Shown here: positions 41,803 to 50,234 of the stretch, in pieces
Numbering within the stretch: position 1 is the stretch's first letter
Layout: each line of letters starts with the position of its first letter
Source: Parafrankia elaeagni
Lineage (GTDB): Bacteria; Actinomycetota; Actinomycetes; Frankiales; Frankiaceae
Reading direction: 5' to 3'
Assembly: GCF_000374165.1 (NCBI RefSeq)
Contig: NZ_KB893715.1
Coordinates: 4,679 to 68,678 of the forward strand
Length of the DNA: 64,000 nucleotides
Translations under genes and position numbers: made by a program
The notes under the pieces: generated by a model
Database searches by the model: none
What the model saw: only the letters and a program-made list of their open reading frames with translations
Told to the model about the DNA's origin: nothing

Positions 41803-43239
41803 ATGTTAAGTGATCAAGGGTTTCGGGTTCACCGTGGACCGGCGCTTTCGGACGGAAAGCGCATGGCTGACATGCTGAGCATCGAGACGTTCGAGGTCTC
41901 GATGAGGGTCCTGCAGGATCCGGAGATCTACCAGCTGGAGCTGGCGAAGCTCTGGTCGAGAACCTGGGTCCTCCTCGCCGCGGAGAGCGAGATACCGAAC
42001 CCTGGGGACTACGTGACCCGCCAGATCGGTGACGACCCGGTCATCGTGGTGCGGGACCGGGACGGCAGTGTCAACGTGATGCTCAACGTCTGTGCCCACC
42101 GAGGGATGCAGGTGTGTCGGGCGGAGGTCGGCAACGCGTCCCACTTCCGCTGCGTCTACCACGGATGGGTGTATGGCAGGAAGGGCGACTTCCGCGGTGC
42201 GCCGGTGGCGCACGAGCAGATGTGGGGTGACATCACCCCCAAGTCGGGACTTGGCCTGAAACGCGCTCGGTCCACCACGTACGCTGGAATGATTTTTGCG
42301 ACCTGGAACCTTGACGGTCCGTCACTCGATGAGTTTCTCGGTGATATCAAGTGGTACACGGACCTCATGTTCGACCGGTCCGAGCAGGGCATGGAGGCCG
42401 TAGGGCCGCCGCAGCGCTTCGTCATCGACGCCAACTGGAAGACCGCCGGTGAGCAGTTCAACGGTCCGGATGGGTATCACAGCCTCACGCTGCATCGGTC
42501 GTTGCTGGAGCTGAAGGAGGGCGGGCGCCGTATTCTGGGCCCCACCGACGAGGACGGGCTCTCTCGTGACGTGGCACCCGGGCTGTACGGCGTCGATGTC
42601 AGCGCCAACGGACACGGTCTTCGTTGTACCCCGCTCGACTTCGTCTACCCGATGGTGGCCGGGGATGTCGACGTGGCCGCGCTCAGTCCGATCGGGAAGC
42701 TGCGCCTGCTCCCGCCCCCCGGTATGACCCATGACATGCTTCCCGAGATCGAGCGGCGTTTCACTCCCGACCAGATCAGGATTCTCGCCGAGTGCCCACC
42801 GGTGGTCGGTGGGTTGTTCCCCAACGTCGGGGTCACGAACTTCCACCTGCCGATGCCGGACGGCACCTGGTCGGCCGCGACGAGCTGGCACGCCTTCGTA
42901 CCCCGGGGAGTCGACTCGTTCGAGTTCATCAACTGGGTGACGGTCGAACGTGGCATTCCCGAGGAAGCCAAGCGGGAGGTTCGGCAGGCGACGCTGCACA
43001 GCCTCGGAACCAGCGGCGTGGTGGAGCAGGACGACGCGGAGATCTGGCCGTCGGTGCAACGCTCCGCCCGCGGGTGGATAGGTCGGAACCAGACGCTGAA
43101 GTACCAGGCGCGGGTAGGTCTCAACAAGCCGGACGACTGGCCCGGTGGTGGCCTCGTCTACGAAGGCGCGAGCAAGGACGACGGCAGCTGGAACTTCTGG
43201 CTCCAGTGGCTGAAGTACATGGTCGGCGAGGAGGCCTGA
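41803..43239 (+). CDS. Rieske aromatic-ring-hydroxylating dioxygenase alpha subunit
   Basis: A 478-residue paralogue of the alpha subunit at 21629. Rieske ligands are C97, H99, C117 and H120 (NVCAHRG, CVYHGW). Catalytic iron histidines are in DGYHSLTLHRS. The shared late motif LGTSGVVEQDDAEIWPS is almost the same in both. ATG 41803 is taken; MADMLSIETF at 41863 is an alternative start and aligns with the start of the conserved region. It is followed 3 bases later by the beta subunit. The two paralogous sets may act on different ring intermediates. Confidence 0.95.
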   Translation: MLSDQGFRVHRGPALSDGKRMADMLSIETFEVSMRVLQDPEIYQLELAKLWSRTWVLLAAESEIPNPGDYVTRQIGDDPVIVVRDRDGSVNVMLNVCAHRGMQVCRAEVGNASHFRCVYHGWVYGRKGDFRGAPVAHEQMWGDITPKSGLGLKRARSTTYAGMIFATWNLDGPSLDEFLGDIKWYTDLMFDRSEQGMEAVGPPQRFVIDANWKTAGEQFNGPDGYHSLTLHRSLLELKEGGRRILGPTDEDGLSRDVAPGLYGVDVSANGHGLRCTPLDFVYPMVAGDVDVAALSPIGKLRLLPPPGMTHDMLPEIERRFTPDQIRILAECPPVVGGLFPNVGVTNFHLPMPDGTWSAATSWHAFVPRGVDSFEFINWVTVERGIPEEAKREVRQATLHSLGTSGVVEQDDAEIWPSVQRSARGWIGRNQTLKYQARVGLNKPDDWPGGGLVYEGASKDDGSWNFWLQWLKYMVGEEA

Positions 43240-43242
43240 ACG

Positions 43243-43830
43243 ATGACGACGCGGACGATCGAGGGCACCACCACCGTCGGGACGCCGGAGGTCTCGGGGG
43301 CCAGGCGGGGCGCCCGGGTCCCGGCGCGGGATCCCATCTACCTTGACATCCTGGACCACCTCGACGAGGAGGCGTTGCTGCTCGACCATGACGACCTGAC
43401 CGAGTGGCAGCAGCTTCTCGCGCCGGACTACACGTACAAGGTGCCGGTCCGTCTCACGCGCAGGCGAGGGGAGGGCCTCGGTTTTGACGACACGATGTAC
43501 CACGTCGAGGACGACTACACGACGACGGGCCTGCGGATCGCCCGGCTGACCGCGACCGAGAGCGGGTGGGCCGAGGACCCGCCCTCGCGGATGCGTCGGT
43601 ACGTCACCAACGTCCGGGTCCACCGGGCAGCGGTGGCCGGCGAGTTCGAGGTGACCTCCTACCTGCTGGCGCTGCGCAACCGCTGGGACAACTCGCACTC
43701 GGAGGTCATCTCGGGGGAGCGGCAGGACCTCCTGCGCCAGCTCGACGGCGGCGGTTTCCAGCTGGCCCGGCGGGTGCTCTACCTGGACCAGTCAACGCTG
43801 GGAACACCGAACCTGGCCGTTTTTCTCTGA
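43243..43830 (+). CDS. Aromatic-ring-hydroxylating dioxygenase beta subunit
   Basis: A 195-residue small subunit, paralogous to 20968-21543 (shared WAEDPPSRMRRYVTNVRVHR-like centre and STLGTPNLAVFL end). It starts 3 bases after the alpha subunit stop and ends 110 bases before a strong hairpin terminator. It forms the alpha-beta oxygenase with the preceding gene; no ferredoxin or reductase is encoded next to it. Confidence 0.94.
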   Translation: MTTRTIEGTTTVGTPEVSGARRGARVPARDPIYLDILDHLDEEALLLDHDDLTEWQQLLAPDYTYKVPVRLTRRRGEGLGFDDTMYHVEDDYTTTGLRIARLTATESGWAEDPPSRMRRYVTNVRVHRAAVAGEFEVTSYLLALRNRWDNSHSEVISGERQDLLRQLDGGGFQLARRVLYLDQSTLGTPNLAVFL

Positions 43831-43940
43831 CCGGACGGCGTCCCACCGCACGCTGCGTCGGCCGTTCCGGCCCGCGCGGCGCGGGGTGGAACGCCATCCC
43901 TGAGCCCGCGGATTGGTCGGCCGAGGCGTCGTTACATGCC

Positions 43941-43980
43941 CGAGCGGGGTGACGGTCGTCGTTGACCGTCACCCCGCTCG
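43941..43980. terminator. Bidirectional terminator hairpin
   Basis: A perfect 17-bp inverted repeat (43941-43957 with 43964-43980) around a 6-base loop GTCGTT. It lies between the convergent ends of the dioxygenase beta gene and the VOC gene. There is no T-tract, as is common in actinobacteria. Confidence 0.85.
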
Positions 43981-43992
43981 CCGGCTGTCGCG

Positions 43993-44970
43993 TCAGGACA
44001 GCGGCGAGTACTCCACGAACTCGAAGAGAAGGTTCTCGACGGCCTTCGGGTCGACCTGAATGCGTTCGCCGGGCACCGCCGCGCTCGGAGCCATCTCGGT
44101 GAAGCCGGTGCCCCGCGCCTCGAGGTCCTTGCGCTTGGCGTCGAGATCGGTCACCGCGATCCGGGTGGCGTAGGGCCCCGGGCCCCAGGTCGCCAGGTAG
44201 CGCCCGACCGCGCTGTCGCCGTCGAACGGTTCGATGAGCTCCACGACCGAGCTGTGGCGCAGGCCCATCCGCATGCGCGCACGCCGGTAGCCTTCTTCGG
44301 CGATGACCTCCACCGGCCCGTCCGGCTCCCAGTCGAGGTAGAGGGACACCCGCCGCAGCGTGTCATCGAGATCGCGAACGATGTGGCTGCGGGCGACGAC
44401 CCGGATGATCTCGCCGGGGGCCGCGTCGCGAGGCTCGGGCGGCGGGTCCTGGAGCGCCGCGTCGGGTAGCCGCAGGGCCTGCAGCGGGAGGACCTCGATA
44501 GCGAGGCCGCCGTCGTAGCTGGGGTCGTAGCGCAGGGATTCGGGCGGTATCCCGATCCAGATGCGGTCCATCGGCATCTCTTCGGACGTGGGCGCCAACC
44601 GGTAGGGCACCCGCCGGCGGACCAGCTTCCCGATCAGCTCATCGAAGTCCCTCGTGGCCAGGAGGGTGGCGTGCAGCTTGTGGGGGCGGAACCCGCCCTG
44701 GAAACGATCCAGTTCGGCGAGGTGCTGCGGGAAGAAGGGATCGTCCGGCTGGTCCAGGTCGCGGTGACCCTGCGGCTCGATCACGGTGGGTGCCACCGCG
44801 AAGGATGGATGTACCCGGGCGAACCAGGCCACGTAGGCGTGCCGCTGCGGGGCCTGCCGCCACTGGGGTTTCGGCTCGCGCAGGCCCAGGGCCTTGACGA
44901 ACGTGGTCATGGTGGCGTCAGGATCGGGAACCATGAAATCCGCGCCGATCATCAGATCGAACACACGCAC
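43993..44970 (-). CDS. VOC-family (glyoxalase/dioxygenase-like) protein
   Basis: A 325-residue protein with paired beta-alpha-beta-beta-beta-type modules of the vicinal-oxygen-chelate superfamily. The N-terminal module starts DLMIGADFMVPDPDATMTTF and the C-terminal one is near YATRIAVTDLDAKRKDLEAR...NLLFEFVEYS. Metal ligands are not as clear as in the two extradiol proteins; the final glutamate is plausible, as is H in KLHATLLATRDF. The GTG start at 44970 has GGAG upstream. The long palindrome at 45033-45056 is its probable operator. The function is unknown. Confidence 0.72.
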   Translation of the reverse strand: MRVFDLMIGADFMVPDPDATMTTFVKALGLREPKPQWRQAPQRHAYVAWFARVHPSFAVAPTVIEPQGHRDLDQPDDPFFPQHLAELDRFQGGFRPHKLHATLLATRDFDELIGKLVRRRVPYRLAPTSEEMPMDRIWIGIPPESLRYDPSYDGGLAIEVLPLQALRLPDAALQDPPPEPRDAAPGEIIRVVARSHIVRDLDDTLRRVSLYLDWEPDGPVEVIAEEGYRRARMRMGLRHSSVVELIEPFDGDSAVGRYLATWGPGPYATRIAVTDLDAKRKDLEARGTGFTEMAPSAAVPGERIQVDPKAVENLLFEFVEYSPLS

Positions 44971-45032
44971 GCTCCACTGTGGTCGGGTGGCGTTGAAGTC
45001 GAGCTGAGCCGAGCCGAGCCGGCTCGAAACGG

Positions 45033-45056
45033 AAGTCTAGTCAGTTGACTAGACTT
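45033..45056. promoter_or_regulatory. 24-bp near-perfect operator palindrome
   Basis: AAGTCTAGTCAG (45033-45044) mirrors TTGACTAGACTT (45045-45056) at 11 of 12 positions. Minus-strand TAGACT (45039-45034) could be the -10 for the VOC gene. It contains the same TAGTCAG-type core as 31866-31881 and 33053-33066, indicating a shared regulator. Confidence 0.8.
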
Positions 45057-45444
45057 TGCGCCAGGCCTGCCGCCATCCGGCATCGTCCGGTGGCCGGGCT
45101 CGTCGGAGTCACGCTTCGTGCGCCGCGGGGCCGGCTGATCGGCTCCGCCGACGTCGGGTTTCCTCGCCGCCGCGTGACGGATCCACTCCACCGGGAGTCG
45201 GCTGGCCGAGCCGTCCCGCCGTGGCGATCTCACCTGTCGCGGGCCTGTCGCTCAGTCGTTGACCCGAAGGTGGGCCGGGTCGACGCGCCTGGTCCGGCCG
45301 TATCGAGGTGCTGGAGCAGGGGCGCCGCGGATCCGGGCGCCGTCGGCGGGCTGCCCGTGGCGCACTGAGCCGGGTGAAGCTGAGCTGGGTGAACTGGCGG
45401 CCGGGCTGTGGAAACCTCTTCCGACGGGTGCTAGTGTCCGAACA
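45057..45444. other. Intergenic region upstream of the UGSC gene
   Basis: No gene is supported. It ends with a -10-like TAGTGT at 45432-45437, 7 bases before the ATG at 45445, which suggests a leaderless transcript for the UGSC gene. Confidence 0.45.
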
Positions 45445-47142
45445 ATGGACGCGCAGTATGAGGTTGTATGGCCGCTGGGGCGGCGGGTCGCCGACGTCGG
45501 AGTTCCGGCCCTGCCACCGCGGGTCGCCGATCTGAACAGCGCCGTCGTCGTCGAACTGTGGGACCACGTCTTCCGCGGCGACGAGGTGTTCCCCGCGGTA
45601 CGCGAAGAGATGCGTCGGCGTTATCCCGGTATTCGCTTCGTCGACTACAACGCGTTCGGTAACTTCCACGTCGCCGACGAGGAGGAGACGCTGGCGCGTC
45701 TTCCCGAGTTCCTGCGCGCGCAGAAAGCGGACGCCGTCATCGCCGGCGTCGGTCATTGAGGCTCCTGCACGCCTGCCGTGTTGCGGGCTTCTTTCACCGC
45801 CGAACAGGCGGGTGTTCCGGCGATCTCGGTCGTCGGTAGCCTTTTCCAGTCGGCGGCCGTCATCGTCGCGCGCTATCTCGGCTTGGAGGAGGTTCCGCTC
45901 GCGGTGTATCCGGGTCGGATCACGGCCGACTCCGCCGAAGAGCTGACGGAGAAGGCGCGGACCACCCTGACGGACCAGATCGTGGCCGGTCTCACCGCGG
46001 GGTCGCCGCGGCTGGCGCCGCCGCCGCCGGAGCCGGAGCCACGCGAGATCGTCTTCCGCGGTTCGATCGACGAGGTGAACGACCACTTCTACGACCGGAT
46101 GTGGACCGACGGCCTGCCGGTAATGCCACCGACCATCGACCGGGTCGAGCAGTTTCTCGCCCACACCGACCGCGCCCCCGACGAGATCATCGCCGAGATG
46201 CTGCCGGACCGGCGCGCCGCGACGGTCTGGAACGTGGCGGCCAACGGGGTCATGGCCGGCTGCCGACCGGAGTACATGCCGGTGCTGCTGGCCGCGGTCG
46301 AGGCGATCGCGGACCCGGCGTTCGGCCTGAAGGACAGCGGCGGCGGCGCCGGCTGGGAGCCCTTGGTGATCATCAACGGGCCGGTGATCAAGGAGCTCGA
46401 CTTCAACACCGGCACCGGTGCGCAACGGATGGGGCGGCGTGCGAACACCTCGATCGGCCGGTTCCTGCGTCTCTACATCCGCAACCTGGCCGGGGTCCGC
46501 ATCCCTCCCGGGGAGAACGACAAGGCCGGGCTGGGGCGCAGCTTCCACGTCGCGATCGCCGAGGACGAGGACACCGTGGACTCGGTCGGCTGGCCCACCT
46601 ACGCCGAGGATGTCGGCGTCGCCCGGGGGCAGAGTTCCGTGACGGTCCACGGGATACTGGGCGAGACCGTCCCCTACGGCGACCACGAGGGGTCGACGAA
46701 CGACCCGGAGACCTATCTCGTGCCGCTGGTCGAGTCCTTCGGCAAGGGGATGCTCGGGCAGTGGGTCTGGATCGGCCTGGCCTGGGCGGAGTGGCATCCG
46801 ATGCTGCTGCTCAGCCCGCACTGCGCCCGGGTGCTCTCCTCGCACGGATGGACCAAGGACCGGGTTCGCCAGCGCATCTGGGAGGATGCCAGGGTTCCCG
46901 CCCGCCGGGTTCTCGCCAACGGGCGCTGCGTCAATCTCGACCTGGCGGAGCAGGTCCGGTCCGGAAAGGTGTCGCCCGAGTTCCTGCTCTCTGACGACCC
47001 AGACCGACTGATCCCGACGCTGTTGCGGCCCGAGGACCTGCGCATCGTCGTGGCGGGCAACCCGGACATGTACTGGCAGCGGGGATTCTGCGGCCACGTC
47101 CACGGCAATCCGGTGACGAAACTGATCGTCCCGAGACGCTGA
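45445..47142 (+). CDS. UGSC-family selenoprotein candidate (in-frame TGA read as selenocysteine)
   Basis: A continuous 565-residue protein if the TGA at 45757-45759 is read as selenocysteine (position 105). The frame before it ends DAVIAGVGH. The next codons are TGA-GGC-TCC-TGC (U-G-S-C), then TPAVLRASFTAEQAGVPA, which is exactly the motif that names the UGSC family, known from marine and other bacterial selenoproteins. The second part (about residues 200-565) is a conserved uncharacterised domain with DGLPVMPPT, GWEPLVIINGP and a C-terminal HGNPVTKLIV. Codons 45758-45791 can fold into a SECIS-like stem with loop CCUGC. Without Sec insertion only a 104-residue fragment would be made. A redox role is inferred. 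Confidence 0.85.
45757..45791 (+). promoter_or_regulatory. Selenocysteine TGA and SECIS-like hairpin
   Basis: The TGA at 45757-45759 starts a hairpin. An upper stem CACG (45768-45771)/CGTG (45777-45780) closes a 5-base loop CCTGC. The lower stem pairs 45758-45765 with 45783-45791, with one bulged C (45784) and one U-U mismatch. Bacterial SECIS elements lie at this position, immediately 3' of the UGA. The fold was worked out by hand. Confidence 0.65.
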
Positions 47143-47145
47143 AGT

Positions 47146-47196
47146 GGGCCGCATACGGTGGGCCGAAGATGTCCTTCGGTCCACCGTGTGCGGCCC
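47146..47196. terminator. Terminator hairpin after the UGSC gene
   Basis: A 23-base inverted repeat (47146-47168 with 47174-47196) around a 5-base loop, with two G-T type mismatches. It begins 4 bases after the UGSC stop codon and separates it from the convergent ABM gene. It supports 47142 as the true end of the UGSC transcript. Confidence 0.85.
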
Positions 47197-47287
47197 GGCC
47201 GGAGAACTCAGGCCGGGGCCTGCATCTCCGGGGGATCAATCGGTTGGAGCACTTCCATCAGGGTCGGTCGACCGGCGGAGACCTCGC

Positions 47288-47596
47288 TCAGACCGCGCCC
47301 TTGCCGTCGGCGGACTCGGGATACGGCTTCATGATGACCGCCTGGGTCGGGCCCTCCACGAGATCGGCCGTGCGGGCCCGAATGACCCTGACCCCCTCGC
47401 CCTCCGCGTGCGTACGCAGGGCCGCGCCGTTCGTCCACTTCTCCACCAGGTAGACACCGTCCCGGTTGGTGTGTACCGCGTAGAGCTCGCAGCCTTCCTC
47501 CTTGTGCACGTCCACGGCGGCTTCCGCGTAGATCGCGGCTACCTGTTCGGCCAGGCCGGGCTTTGGCCTGATCGTGGCGGTGACGACTATGGTCAT
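47288..47596 (-). CDS. Antibiotic-biosynthesis-monooxygenase (ABM)-domain protein
   Basis: A 102-residue single-domain protein of the ABM/YgiN type, a dimeric alpha-beta barrel. It begins TIVVTATIRPKPGLAEQVAA and contains GCELYAVHTNRDGVYLVEKW. Members include quinol monooxygenases and many uncharacterised proteins. ATG 47596 was chosen because AAGGGA lies upstream; an earlier ATG in the same frame has none. It lies downstream of a long palindrome that separates it from the aldo/keto reductase operon. The function is not assigned. Confidence 0.85.
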   Translation of the reverse strand: MTIVVTATIRPKPGLAEQVAAIYAEAAVDVHKEEGCELYAVHTNRDGVYLVEKWTNGAALRTHAEGEGVRVIRARTADLVEGPTQAVIMKPYPESADGKGAV

Positions 47597-47672
47597 GGCT
47601 CTGGTTCCCTTTCGTTCGTATTCCTGGTGCCGCACCGGGGCATCGCGGTTGTCCGCGTTTCTCGCCGGAGCC

Positions 47673-47726
47673 GCGGATGTGATGAGCCGGGTGGGGATCG
47701 ATCCCCACCCGGCTCATCACATCCGC
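47673..47726. terminator. 54-bp perfect palindrome
   Basis: Two 27-base arms (47673-47699 and 47700-47726) that are exact reverse complements, centred on an ATCGAT. It lies between the end of the aldo/keto reductase gene and the start of the ABM gene, both on the minus strand. In RNA it would form a very stable hairpin, probably a terminator for the P450-AKR operon. The absence of a loop spacer makes it unusual. Confidence 0.85.
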
Positions 47727-47770
47727 AATCCCGCCCGTCGGAGCTGATGTCCCGAAGGGTGAACGGTGGC

Positions 47771-48883
47771 CTACGGTCTGCCGTGGCGTCGGCGTAGTCC
47801 GGCGTCGGCGAGCGCGGGTGGCTGGTAGCCGCCGTCGGCCGCCGTGGCGTTGAACCCTGGTGGCGCGATTGTGTCGAGACGGTTGAGTGTCTCCGCGTCG
47901 AGCCGGACCTCCGGGACGCCGAGCAGGTCCTCCAGGTGCGCCTGCGTGCGTGGGCCGATGAGCACGGAGGTGACCGCGGGGTGGTTCAGAGCGAAGCCGA
48001 TCGACAGTTCGGCCATCGTCAGGTTCGCGTCCCTGGCAATCTCCGCGATCTGCTCGACGGTGTCGAACTTCCGCTGGTTCTCGGGGCGTGAGAGGTCGTA
48101 GCGGGCGAACATGTTCCGGTTGCGGGGCGCCGAAGGCTGCTCCATGCCGCGGCTGTACCGCCCCGACAGCCAGCCGCCGGCCAGCGGCCCCCAGGTGATG
48201 ACCCCCAGGCCGTACTGCTCGCACACGGGGAGCACGTCGCGTTCGATCCCGCGGGCCAGCAGCGAGTAGGGCGGCTGCTCGGTGAGGAACCGCTCGCGCC
48301 CGCGCCGATCGGCTACCCACTGCGCCTCGACGATCTGGTGGGCGGGGAAGGTGGACGAGCCGATGGCACGGACCTTGCCCTGCTGGATCAGGATGGACAG
48401 GGTGCCGAGCAGCTCGTCCAGGCCGGTGTTCGGGTCAGGCCGGTGCGCCTGATACAGGTCGATGTAGTCGGTGCCGAGCCTGCGCAGGCTGTCCTCGACC
48501 GCGCGGATCACCCACTTGCGCGAATGGCCGCGGTCGTTCGGCCGGCCGCTCATCGGGATGGTGAACTTCGTGGCGATCACGACGTCGTCCCGGCGGCCCC
48601 TGACGGCCTTGCCAACGATCTCCTCTGACTCGCCGACCGAGTACTGGTCGGCGGTGTCGATGAAGTTGACGCCTGCGTCCAGCGCGCGGTTGACGATCGC
48701 CACGCACTCGTCGTGGTCGGGGTTCCCGTACTTTCCGAACATCATCGCGCCGAGGCACAGGGAGCTGACCGCGATCCCGGAGTCGCCGAGGATGCGGTAT
48801 TCGGTCCGGGGGCGGACGGTGGGGACGTCGATCGCCCCTGACGCCGCCCCCGGCTCCACGACAGAGGTCGTGGTGGCGCTCAC
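47771..48883 (-). CDS. Aldo/keto reductase
   Basis: A 370-residue NADPH-type aldo/keto reductase with the catalytic residues visible as D and Y in DTADQY, K in VIATKF and H in YQAHRPD. The GTG at 48883 overlaps the P450 stop in a GTGA junction; a GTG three codons earlier is possible. It is co-transcribed with the P450 and may reduce or oxidise the product of the P450 reaction. A terminator palindrome follows. Confidence 0.93.
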   Translation of the reverse strand: MSATTTSVVEPGAASGAIDVPTVRPRTEYRILGDSGIAVSSLCLGAMMFGKYGNPDHDECVAIVNRALDAGVNFIDTADQYSVGESEEIVGKAVRGRRDDVVIATKFTIPMSGRPNDRGHSRKWVIRAVEDSLRRLGTDYIDLYQAHRPDPNTGLDELLGTLSILIQQGKVRAIGSSTFPAHQIVEAQWVADRRGRERFLTEQPPYSLLARGIERDVLPVCEQYGLGVITWGPLAGGWLSGRYSRGMEQPSAPRNRNMFARYDLSRPENQRKFDTVEQIAEIARDANLTMAELSIGFALNHPAVTSVLIGPRTQAHLEDLLGVPEVRLDAETLNRLDTIAPPGFNATAADGGYQPPALADAGLRRRHGRP

Positions 48884-50100
48884 ACGTCCCACTGGAGCCA
48901 GAGTTCCTTCAGGCCGGCGACATTGCCGCCCTGGCTCGTCACCGTGGTGCCGGGCTTGAGCCGGTAGCTGGGGATGCGACGCAGGATCTCCTGGTGGGCG
49001 ATGGTGAGCTCGAGACGCGCCAGGTGGGACCCGACGCAGCGGTGCGGGCCGGCGGCGAAGGCCAGGGTCCGGCCCGGGGGACGGTCGAAATCGACGATCT
49101 CCGGGTTGTCGTACACCCGCGGGTCGCGGCCGGCGGCCCGGCTGACGAAGACGACCCGTTCGCCCTCCCTGAACGAGATGCCCTTGTAGTCGAAGTCCCG
49201 GGTGCAGGTACGGCCCGCGGTCACCAGCGGCTCCCAGCGCAGCAGCTCCTCGACGGCGCGCGGGATCACCTCAGGCTCGGCGATCATCCGGTCCCGCTGC
49301 TCGGAGTGCGCGGCGAGATAGGCGAACTGGTAGCCCATCGCGCCCTGCACCGTGTCCAGACCGGCCAGGAACAGCAGATAGGCGATGTCGAGGAGGTGCT
49401 CGTCGTCGAGCTTCTCGCCATCCACCTCGGAGTCGATGAGCACGGAGATGATGTCGTTGTCGCGCTTGGCCTTGCGCTCCTCCAGCAGCGCGGCGAGGCG
49501 GCCCCGCGTCGCCACCCCGATCGCCGCCCGCTTGCTGCCGTCCGGGTCGTCGGCGACACCGTGCAGGAGGCCGTGGTTCCATTCGGTGAACTTCTCGGCC
49601 TCCTCCAACGGGATGCCGAGCATGTTCACAAACATCTGTGTGGGCAGCGGCTTCGCGAACTCGCTGATGAACTCGCACTCACCCTTGTCGATGAAGGAGT
49701 CGATGAGGTCGTTGCACAGGGTGCGGATCTCCGGTTCCAGGGCGCGCATGCGGTTGGGAGCGAAGACGGGGGAGAGCAGCGTCCGGTACTTGGTGTGCAC
49801 CGGCGGGTCGACCTCGAGCGGCAGCATGGGCCGCTTGGCACCCTGTCCGGCCGGCACGCTCACCGACGGCGACGTGGACAGCAGCTGATAGTTCTGGTAG
49901 CCCCACAGGACTTCCTCATGGCCGGTGAAGAGCCAGAATCCGCCGTAGTTGTCACTGTGCTTGATCGGGCACTCCCGCACCAGGCGGTCATACACCGGGT
50001 AGGGGTCCTTGCCGAAGTTCGGGTCGTGATGGTCGAACTTCCTGACGAAGCCGTCGATCTCCTCCGTCGAGAGCTCTCTGGTGACCGGGAAATCAGCCAT
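48880..50100 (-). CDS. Cytochrome P450
   Basis: A 406-residue soluble bacterial P450. The haem-binding loop is FAAGPHRCVGSHLAR with the axial cysteine, the ExxR motif is in EELLRWEPL and the I-helix oxygen motif reads LAGLDTVQG, with V where T is most common. ATG 50100 has GAGGAG upstream. It is the first gene of a P450-aldo/keto reductase operon. The 3Fe-4S type ferredoxin at 60878 and the reductase at 54526 are possible electron donors. The substrate is unknown. Confidence 0.95.
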   Translation of the reverse strand: MADFPVTRELSTEEIDGFVRKFDHHDPNFGKDPYPVYDRLVRECPIKHSDNYGGFWLFTGHEEVLWGYQNYQLLSTSPSVSVPAGQGAKRPMLPLEVDPPVHTKYRTLLSPVFAPNRMRALEPEIRTLCNDLIDSFIDKGECEFISEFAKPLPTQMFVNMLGIPLEEAEKFTEWNHGLLHGVADDPDGSKRAAIGVATRGRLAALLEERKAKRDNDIISVLIDSEVDGEKLDDEHLLDIAYLLFLAGLDTVQGAMGYQFAYLAAHSEQRDRMIAEPEVIPRAVEELLRWEPLVTAGRTCTRDFDYKGISFREGERVVFVSRAAGRDPRVYDNPEIVDFDRPPGRTLAFAAGPHRCVGSHLARLELTIAHQEILRRIPSYRLKPGTTVTSQGGNVAGLKELWLQWDV

Positions 50101-50234
50101 GAATTTTCTCCTCTGGGACCGGACGACCGCCTCATCCGGGTTGACAACGTTTTCGTGACGACGTTCCTGCGCTCCGAGGGCGGCCCCCGGCGCCCGGGTG
50201 CGCCGCATCCGGTGCTGAGCCGCCTGGAGGTGCT

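Noticed and set aside
45757-45759. TGA as a simple nonsense mutation or gene boundary
   Set aside because: The frame is preserved across it, the codon sits exactly at the U of U-G-S-C, and family conservation continues on both sides. A pseudogene remains possible but is less likely.
45109-47184. Long minus-strand open frame opposite the UGSC gene
   Set aside because: Low-complexity Arg/Gly/Asp-rich product without family features; a high-GC shadow of the real gene.
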